From Cognaticolwellia mytili (GTDB lineage Bacteria > Pseudomonadota > Gammaproteobacteria > Enterobacterales > Alteromonadaceae): a stretch of DNA of 64,000 bases. A program made the translations under genes and the position numbers. The stretch spans positions 372,001 through 436,000 of the forward strand of contig NZ_NBOF01000004.1 in NCBI RefSeq assembly GCF_002104475.1, in the 5' to 3' direction. The stretch's first letter is position 1, and each line of letters starts with the position of its first letter. Positions 58,280-64,000 of the stretch are shown piece after piece. The notes under the pieces are model-generated. The model was not told the DNA's origin, made no database searches, and saw nothing but the letters and a program-made list of their open reading frames with translations.

Positions 58280-58592
58280 TATACCCAAGCCACTTGAAGA
58301 TGCAGGATTCAGCAAGTCGAAAAGGGTTAGCACCAAGGCATTGATTGAAGAGAATAGTTATTCTATTGTCGAAATCAACAACGCTGGAGGTGACCCTTTA
58401 TCGGCTTGTCTTATGGGAGCTAAGCTAGAAAATCAGTTCAGCGTTGCAGTACTTGATAAGGTTCCCACATGGATGTGGGGCATTAGGATAATGCAGGAAC
58501 AATTATCGGGAGTAACCATTACCTACGTGCTGCGACTTGCTCTGATTTCCTAGCTTAACTCTGAAACAGCATCTTCGAGCAGCTTGGGTATA
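58280..58592. mobile_element. 313-bp inverted-repeat element (MITE-like, type C)
   Basis: Ends are TATACCCAAGC and GCTTGGGTATA, perfect over 11 bp, and the repeat continues with mismatches to ~33 bp (CTTGAAGATGC versus CTCGAAGATGC). The interior has a 70-codon open frame without a plausible start site that I do not accept as a gene. It fills most of the 590-bp gap before pntA. Target duplication is uncertain. Confidence 0.7.
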
Positions 58593-58696
58593 AGTGTTTT
58601 AATGTTCAGTTGATTGCATTTTCTAATAAAACTTTGCGCCGATTTTAGCTAATTTACGCTGTTGTTAAGGGGATGTGGTGATTAAAAGGGGGAATT

Positions 58697-60247
58697 ATGA
58701 TTATTGGTATACCGAAAGAAACCTTAACGGGTGAAAGCCGAGTAGCAAGCTCGCCAACCGCAGTAGCTGCGTTACTAAAACTTGGTTTTGAAATACAAGT
58801 ACAAAAAGGTGCTGGCACAAAAGCAAGTTTCACCGACCAAGAATTTATTGATGCGGGTGCCACACTTGTTACTAAAAAGAACGTTTGGCAATCAGATATC
58901 ATTTTTAAAGTTAATTGCCCCAATATTGAAGAAATAGCGTTAATGAAAGATGGCGCGCACCTAATTAGTTTTATTGCCCCAGCACAAAACGAAGTGATTT
59001 TAGCTGCTTTAAAAGAAAGAGAAATAACCACTTTAGCCATGGAAATGGTACCACGTATGACACGTAGCCAGTCGATGGATGCCTTAAGTTCAATGGCGAA
59101 TATTGCAGGCTATCGCGCAGTTATTGAAGCCACTCATCATTTTGGCCGCTTTTTAACTGGGCAAATTACCGCCGCAGGTAAGATGCCACCAGCAAAAGTC
59201 ATGATTATTGGTGCGGGTGTTGCTGGCCTTGCTGCCATTGGCACCGCAGGTAGTTTAGGGGCCATTGTTCGTGCATTCGATACCCGCCCTGAAGTTAAAG
59301 AGCAAATTGAAAGTATGGGGGCTGAATTTTTAGAACTCGATTACGAAGAGCCAGAACCTGATTCACAAGCAGAGGGCTCAGGTGATGGTTACGCAAAAGA
59401 AATGAGTAAAGCCTTTATAGATGCAGAAATGGCGCTGTTTGCTGAACAAGCAAAAGATGTCGATATTATTATTACTACCGCAATGATCCCTGGAAAACCA
59501 GCGCCGAAATTGATTACAGCTGAAATGGTTGAATCAATGAAAACTGGCAGTATTGTGGTTGATTTATCGGCTGCAGGTGGCGGTAACTGTGAATTAACGC
59601 AAGCCGGCAAAGTGGTTAATGCCAATGGCGTTAAAATTATTGGCTACACCGACTTAGTTTCTCGATTGCCTAATCAATCTTCGCAGCTTTATTCAAATAA
59701 CTTGGTGAGTTTAACTAAACTGTTATGCAAAGAAAAAGACGGGACGCTTAATATAGATTTTGACGATGTTGTTATTCGTAACATGACGGTTGTGAAGCAA
59801 AATGAAATTACTTTTCCTCCGCCGCCAATTCAAGTTAGCGCAGCACCTGCTGCGTCAAAAGTTGCCGCCAATCAACCTGCTGAAGTTAAAGCTGAAGAGC
59901 CGATTAGCCCGATTAAAAAACATGCATTTATTGTGGCAGGGGCATTACTATTTGCTTGGGTAGCAAGTGTTGCTCCGGCTGACTTTTTATCTCATTTCAC
60001 CGTATTTGTTTTAGCCTGTGTTATTGGCTACAACGTAGTATGGAATGTTAGCCATTCGCTACATACGCCTCTGATGAGTGTCACCAATGCCATTTCAGGC
60101 ATTATTGTTGTTGGCGCAGTATTGCAGGTCGGCAATGAAAACCCATTAATACAGTTACTCGCCGGTGTCGCAATACTTATCGCGACAATCAATATTGTTG
60201 GTGGCTTTGTCGTCACTAAACGCATGTTAAAAATGTTTAGAAAATAA
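58697..60247 (+). CDS. pntA: NAD(P) transhydrogenase alpha subunit
   Basis: Membrane proton-translocating transhydrogenase, reducing NADP+ with NADH using the proton gradient. 516 residues: the N-terminal NAD(H)-binding domain (about 1-380; [53 protein letters not shown] in blocks, [13 protein letters not shown]) and C-terminal membrane helices (about 405-516). Strong GGGGGA ribosome site. Followed 11 bp later by pntB. Confidence 0.96.
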   Translation: MIIGIPKETLTGESRVASSPTAVAALLKLGFEIQVQKGAGTKASFTDQEFIDAGATLVTKKNVWQSDIIFKVNCPNIEEIALMKDGAHLISFIAPAQNEVILAALKEREITTLAMEMVPRMTRSQSMDALSSMANIAGYRAVIEATHHFGRFLTGQITAAGKMPPAKVMIIGAGVAGLAAIGTAGSLGAIVRAFDTRPEVKEQIESMGAEFLELDYEEPEPDSQAEGSGDGYAKEMSKAFIDAEMALFAEQAKDVDIIITTAMIPGKPAPKLITAEMVESMKTGSIVVDLSAAGGGNCELTQAGKVVNANGVKIIGYTDLVSRLPNQSSQLYSNNLVSLTKLLCKEKDGTLNIDFDDVVIRNMTVVKQNEITFPPPPIQVSAAPAASKVAANQPAEVKAEEPISPIKKHAFIVAGALLFAWVASVAPADFLSHFTVFVLACVIGYNVVWNVSHSLHTPLMSVTNAISGIIVVGAVLQVGNENPLIQLLAGVAILIATINIVGGFVVTKRMLKMFRK

Positions 60248-60258
60248 GGGGCACTGGT

Positions 60259-61662
60259 ATGGAGCTTTCTCAAGGGTTAATCAGTGCAGCTTATATATTA
60301 GCTGCGTTATTGTTCATTTTTAGTTTATCTGGTTTAAGTAAACAAGAAACCGCTGAAACCGGCAATTGGTATGGCATTGTCGGTATGGCAATTGCGCTTA
60401 TCGCAACGATTGCAGACCCGCGTGTCGATAATGTCTGGATTATTTTAGTCACCATGGTGATAGGAGCTAGCATCGGCTTGCAGCTTGCTAAAAAAGTTGA
60501 AATGACACAAATGCCTGAACTTGTCGCCATCTTGCATAGTTTTGTTGGTTTAGCGGCGGTACTAGTCGGTTTCAATAGTTACTTTGAAATGGATCATTCA
60601 GCGTTGACTAATTTTACCAACCAACAACAAATAGCGACTAATATTCACCTAGTTGAAGTATTTCTTGGGGTATTTATTGGCTCTGTAACATTTACCGGCT
60701 CAATTGTCGCTTTTGGTAAATTGCGAGGTATCATAAATTCCTCATCGTTAATGTTACCTCACCGCCACAAGCTTAATTTAGCCGCTGGTGTCGCGTCATT
60801 TATGTTGATGGTACTTTTTGTCCAACAAGGTGGTGGTGACGGTGCACTATTTTTAATGACCTTTATTGCCTTAGCTTTTGGTTGGCATTTGGTGGCATCA
60901 ATTGGCGGAGCTGATATGCCGGTGGTTGTTTCAATGCTTAACTCTTATTCCGGCTGGGCAGCAGCGGCAGCAGGGTTTATGTTAAGTAACGACTTACTCA
61001 TTGTGACCGGCGCGTTAGTTGGCTCTTCGGGAGCAATTCTTTCTTATATTATGTGTAAGGCAATGAATCGCTCATTTATCAGTGTTATTGCCGGCGGTTT
61101 TGGTACGGACGCGGTCGTAAACGACGATGTTGATTATGGGGACTATGTTGAAATTAATGCTGATGCAGTAGCTGATATGCTTAGTAACGCAAAATCAGTC
61201 ATTATTGCTCCAGGCTACGGTATGGCGGTGGCACAAGCACAGTATCCTGTTTATGAAATGACAAGGGCGCTAAAAGAGAAGGGGATCGATATTCGATTTG
61301 CTATTCACCCCGTTGCAGGGCGTTTACCTGGTCACATGAACGTGTTATTGGCTGAAGCGAAAGTACCTTATGATATTGTATTAGGCATGGAAGAAATTAA
61401 CGATGATTTTGCTGAAACTGATGTGGTATTAGTTATTGGTGCAAATGACACCGTTAACCCATCTGCGGCAGAAGATCCTACTAGCCCAATTGCAGGTATG
61501 CCTGTGTTAGAAGTGTGGCATGCGAAAAATGTTGTCGTGTTTAAACGTTCAATGAGTCCCGGCTATGCGGGAGTACAAAACCCATTATTCTATAAAGACA
61601 ACACAAAAATATTCTTTGGTGACGCAAAAGCTTCCTGTTTGAATATTTTAGATAAGCTTTAA
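60259..61662 (+). CDS. pntB: NAD(P) transhydrogenase beta subunit
   Basis: Partner of PntA; 467 residues. The N-terminal half is membrane domain II with about eight helices (through residue ~265), and the C-terminal half is the NADP(H)-binding domain [52 protein letters not shown], and [21 protein letters not shown]. Together they maintain the NADPH pool. A weak hairpin with a T-run follows near 61710. Confidence 0.96.
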   Translation: MELSQGLISAAYILAALLFIFSLSGLSKQETAETGNWYGIVGMAIALIATIADPRVDNVWIILVTMVIGASIGLQLAKKVEMTQMPELVAILHSFVGLAAVLVGFNSYFEMDHSALTNFTNQQQIATNIHLVEVFLGVFIGSVTFTGSIVAFGKLRGIINSSSLMLPHRHKLNLAAGVASFMLMVLFVQQGGGDGALFLMTFIALAFGWHLVASIGGADMPVVVSMLNSYSGWAAAAAGFMLSNDLLIVTGALVGSSGAILSYIMCKAMNRSFISVIAGGFGTDAVVNDDVDYGDYVEINADAVADMLSNAKSVIIAPGYGMAVAQAQYPVYEMTRALKEKGIDIRFAIHPVAGRLPGHMNVLLAEAKVPYDIVLGMEEINDDFAETDVVLVIGANDTVNPSAAEDPTSPIAGMPVLEVWHAKNVVVFKRSMSPGYAGVQNPLFYKDNTKIFFGDAKASCLNILDKL

Positions 61663-61782
61663 TGTGCGAGGATGTTTGTTTAAGTGATTGATTTAGCCAA
61701 TTGCATCGAGAGTCCGTTGTATACGGGATTTTTTATGTGTTCTAATAACTTATTTTTTAATTTATTGATATTATAGGCTATT

Positions 61783-61971
61783 ATGTTTAGCCAAACTAAA
61801 TCGGGAGTAAGTTGTATTGATAAGTCTCAACGTTACATTTTGCCCTGCATGATAGACAAGTCTATGTGGGTAACAGAACAAGCGCTTAAACGAGGCAACA
61901 ACTTACTGTACTGTATTAAAGATAAAAAGTTTATCTTTCAGGCAACACTATTCAGTATCTTGAAAAGATAG
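61783..61971 (+). CDS. possible small protein (62 aa), weakly supported
   Basis: An ORF reading MFSQTKSGVSCIDKSQRY...FSILKR with three Cys and many Lys/Arg. TAGG lies about 7 bases upstream of the ATG. No homology is recognised. The stop falls inside the strong hairpin at 61940-61984, so coding and structure may compete. It could equally be chance. Confidence 0.3.
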   Translation: MFSQTKSGVSCIDKSQRYILPCMIDKSMWVTEQALKRGNNLLYCIKDKKFIFQATLFSILKR

Positions 61972-61984
61972 TCTAGTGTTGCCT
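61940..61984 (+). repeat. strong nested palindrome
   Basis: AGGCAACACTA (61940-61950) pairs perfectly with TAGTGTTGCCT (61974-61984), enclosing a second perfect stem TATCTT-gaa-AAGATA. No T-run follows. Too regular for chance; may be a REP-like element, an RNA stability hairpin or part of a small RNA. Confidence 0.55.
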
Positions 61985-62045
61985 AGCCGCAGTAGAAAGC
62001 TTTTAACCAAAAAATATCCATTATATTAAATTTTAAGGAAGCTGT

Positions 62046-62498
62046 ATGGAAGCATCGCTTTGTCATGTAACACTGCGTCAAGTAACAAAAGCAAATTATG
62101 AGCAAGTTTGTGAATTGGATGTCTCAAAAGAGCAAGAGGATTATGTCGCTTGTAATATGTGGTCACTTGTTGAATCTATGTACAATGATGGCTATGAAAC
62201 GAGAGCAATTTATATAGCAGAAGAACCGGTTGGTTTTTTTATGTGGGTGCAAGAGTCTACGATTAAAATTTCCATTTGGCGTTTTATGATTGATAAGGGA
62301 CATCAAAACAAATCAATAGGCCGTGCGGCACTAAGTTTAGCCTTAGCGGAAATAAAAAAAGTTCCAGGGTTACAAGAAATTGAAATTTGTTATAATCCTA
62401 AGAATCCAGTTGCTAAGGAGTTTTACGCTAGCTTTGGTTTTTGTGAAGTTGGTATGGATGAAGACGACGAGGATATGCTAGCAGTTATAACGCTTTAA
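62046..62498 (+). CDS. GNAT-family N-acetyltransferase
   Basis: 150 residues of the GNAT fold: VTLRQVTKANYEQVCELDVSKEQ at the start, VGFFMW, then FMIDKGHQNKSIGRAALSLALAEI with the acetyl-CoA loop, and EICYNPKNPVAKEFYASFGFCEVG. The pattern resembles spermidine/spermine acetyltransferases (PaiA/BltD). Substrate not certain. The C-terminus is acidic (MDEDDEDML). TAAGGAAG precedes the ATG. Confidence 0.85.
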   Translation: MEASLCHVTLRQVTKANYEQVCELDVSKEQEDYVACNMWSLVESMYNDGYETRAIYIAEEPVGFFMWVQESTIKISIWRFMIDKGHQNKSIGRAALSLALAEIKKVPGLQEIEICYNPKNPVAKEFYASFGFCEVGMDEDDEDMLAVITL

Positions 62499-62614
62499 AA
62501 TGTAATAACCAATAAAGTATATCGTTGTGACTTCCGCTATACTAAATTATGTTAAGCAATCAATAATTAACCTATATTTGGGCGCTGTAAACCTACACTA
62601 TATATCGAGGGAAA

Positions 62615-63118
62615 ATGGCCGTTTTAGAAATAATTAAAGCTCCTAACGAAAAATTAAGAGTAAAAGCACAAGACGTTATTGATATTGAAAAAGTTCAAAG
62701 TCTAATTGATGATATGTTAGATACTCTATACGACACAGAGGATGGTATCGGTTTAGCTGCTACGCAGGTTGGTAGGTCTGAAGCCATTATAATGGTTGAT
62801 ATTTCTGAAGAAAGAAACTCACCTTTAATACTTATTAATCCAAAAGTGATTAGTGGTGAAAACCTTGAAAAAGGACAAGAAGGGTGTTTGTCCGTACCTG
62901 GATATTATGCTGATGTAGAGCGATTCACTAGCGTAAAAGTTATCGGTTTAGATCGAACAGGCAAAGAGGTGGTTATTGAAAATAATGATTTTCTTGCCAT
63001 AGTATTACAACACGAAATTGATCATTTAAAAGGTAAACTGTTCATTGATTACTTGTCGCCATTAAAACAAAAGATGGCTTTAAAAAAGGTAAAAAAATCG
63101 ATAAAAGTGGCCAGTTAA
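62615..63118 (+). CDS. def: peptide deformylase
   Basis: Removes the formyl group from nascent peptides. 167 residues with the three conserved motifs GIGLAATQVG, EGCLSVPG (metal-ligand Cys) and QHEIDHLKG (two His ligands and catalytic Glu). The N-terminal MAVLEIIKAPNEKLRVKA is typical. It is not followed by fmt here, so it may be a second or a displaced def gene rather than the def-fmt copy. Confidence 0.96.
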   Translation: MAVLEIIKAPNEKLRVKAQDVIDIEKVQSLIDDMLDTLYDTEDGIGLAATQVGRSEAIIMVDISEERNSPLILINPKVISGENLEKGQEGCLSVPGYYADVERFTSVKVIGLDRTGKEVVIENNDFLAIVLQHEIDHLKGKLFIDYLSPLKQKMALKKVKKSIKVAS

Positions 63119-63173
63119 ACGCTATTCGCTCTTTAATAGGAGCTAAACTTTAGTGATAAGGAAATTGATAGTA

Positions 63174-63989
63174 TTAGATCGTCACGTCACTTGTAACTTT
63201 TTTGGATAGTTTTAATGCGGTTTGATAAAGTGCGGGTTCATTAGTCTTGAAGTATTCAACACGTTTAATTGCTTGTGGCAAAGCCAAATTAGCGGCATTG
63301 ATTAGCCATGACAAACCTATTGCATGGTTCTCTTCAATGCCTTCCGCTAAAAAGTAGGCTCGGCCTAACGCACCCATTGCGAGCACATGGCCTAAGTTCG
63401 CTGCTTTTTTAAAGTGAATAAAAGCCTGTTCATTATTATTGGAATTTCTCATTTCTAGAGCGAGGAAGTAAATTTCATTTGTTTCCTTTTCTACGCCAAT
63501 CTCGACATCGTTATTTTTGGACGAAACGTTATTAGCTTTTGAGCTAACAGGGGATTGTTTTACTAAGGAGTCATTAATAGGAATTGAATCAAAAGAAGTG
63601 CTATCAGTATCAATAAAACAACTGTCATCAAAGATATCTTTAAATTGAGTTGTAGACTTTTTATGAGTAATTAGTTCAACTATAACTGCATCATAACGAT
63701 TATTTAACTGTGAAATAGTTTGCTGTTGTTGAGCTATTTGTTGTTTGAAATAATCGATTTCTTGTTTTTGCTGTTCTATTTGCTTGGTAAATTGAGCATT
63801 TTGATTTAGATGATTCTCACGCATAATATTGATATGACTACGATGGGTTTCATCTATACGGCTTTGTTGTTGGCTATTACTTTGTTCAAATCGCTGTAGA
63901 ATAGCCAAAATATTTTTATCATAATTTTCCTTCATTTTTTCAAACCATTTAAATACTTGGCTCGGCGCTTTTAAATTACCATCTGACAT
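63174..63989 (-). CDS. coiled-coil protein with Sel1-like repeats
   Basis: 271 residues. The start is ATG 63989 with AGGAG 6 bases upstream. Residues ~20-115 form a long Gln-rich coiled coil (FTKQIEQQKQEIDYFKQQIAQQQ), then a polar linker, then a C-terminal Sel1/TPR-like segment (about 180-262: AFIHFKKAANLGHVLAMGALGRAYFLAEGIEENHAIGLSWLINAANL in parts). No signal peptide. Likely a scaffold; function unknown. Its promoter lies outside the window. Confidence 0.78.
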   Translation of the reverse strand: MSDGNLKAPSQVFKWFEKMKENYDKNILAILQRFEQSNSQQQSRIDETHRSHINIMRENHLNQNAQFTKQIEQQKQEIDYFKQQIAQQQQTISQLNNRYDAVIVELITHKKSTTQFKDIFDDSCFIDTDSTSFDSIPINDSLVKQSPVSSKANNVSSKNNDVEIGVEKETNEIYFLALEMRNSNNNEQAFIHFKKAANLGHVLAMGALGRAYFLAEGIEENHAIGLSWLINAANLALPQAIKRVEYFKTNEPALYQTALKLSKKVTSDVTI

Positions 63990-64000
63990 CAAACACTCCT

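Noticed and set aside
58341-58553. 70-codon ORF inside the inverted-repeat element
   Set aside because: No good start site; length and composition are compatible with chance inside a MITE-like element.

Overview
The window is AT-rich, gene-dense chromosome from a marine gammaproteobacterium, most likely an alteromonad of the Colwelliaceae (Colwellia or Thalassotalea type). This rests on gene content and order: a trp operon with fused trpC-trpF next to yciV/yciO/scpA/scpB/rluB, the rnd-ycgL-mltB-ycgN run, a Lap-type adhesin system, DUF3466 and DUF3718 proteins and a PEP-CTERM protein. No species call is possible from sequence alone.

Layout. 1-3656: end of a quinone-oxidoreductase-like gene, then minus-strand genes for a PQQ-like small protein, an acetyltransferase, a DUF1653 protein and moaC-moaD-moaE. 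4047-4695: a PEP-CTERM protein behind a good sigma-54-type promoter match. 4983-16961: a complete surface-adhesion module. It holds a 1207-residue adhesin with retention module and TAAG cleavage motif, then lapB, lapC and lapE (type I secretion), an OmpA-like lipoprotein, lapG (periplasmic protease) and lapD (inside-out c-di-GMP receptor). 17187-19095: purU, a small non-autonomous mobile element inserted exactly at its stop codon, and two initiator tRNA genes embedded in a ~99-bp array of decayed tRNA 3' halves. 19445-25515: rlmL, a glutaredoxin-like gene, uup and a DUF3466 protein.

25596-28071: ilvI-ilvH with an attenuator whose leader peptide is not annotated by ORF length (Leu/Ile/Val-rich). 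28350-35306: lipoproteins, small secreted proteins, a TonB-domain protein, a solute-binding-like protein, an alpha/beta hydrolase and a DUF2785 protein, with a second copy of the small mobile element. 35468-39791: glnS, a REP-associated (RAYT) transposase with repeat sequences on both sides, and a metallo-beta-lactamase-fold protein. 39907-47072: the complete trp operon (trpE-G-D-CF-B-A, minus strand) with a three-Trp leader peptide and attenuator. 47174-51270: rnm(yciV), yciO, scpA, scpB, rluB. 51458-54805: rnd, ycgL, mltB-like, ycgN. 54891-57405: a single-domain J protein followed by three unrecognised genes with acidic stretches. 57578-63989: gamma-carbonic-anhydrase-like gene, a 313-bp inverted-repeat element, pntA-pntB, an acetyltransferase, def and a coiled-coil/Sel1 protein.

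How the parts work together. The Lap genes form a self-contained attach/release circuit: LapBCE export and hold the adhesin, LapG cuts at TAAG to release it, and LapD restrains LapG when c-di-GMP is high. Two amino-acid operons (ilv and trp) both carry classical ribosome-mediated attenuators. Mobile and repeat DNA (three inverted-repeat elements, the RAYT locus and the tRNA array) accounts for most of the long non-coding gaps.
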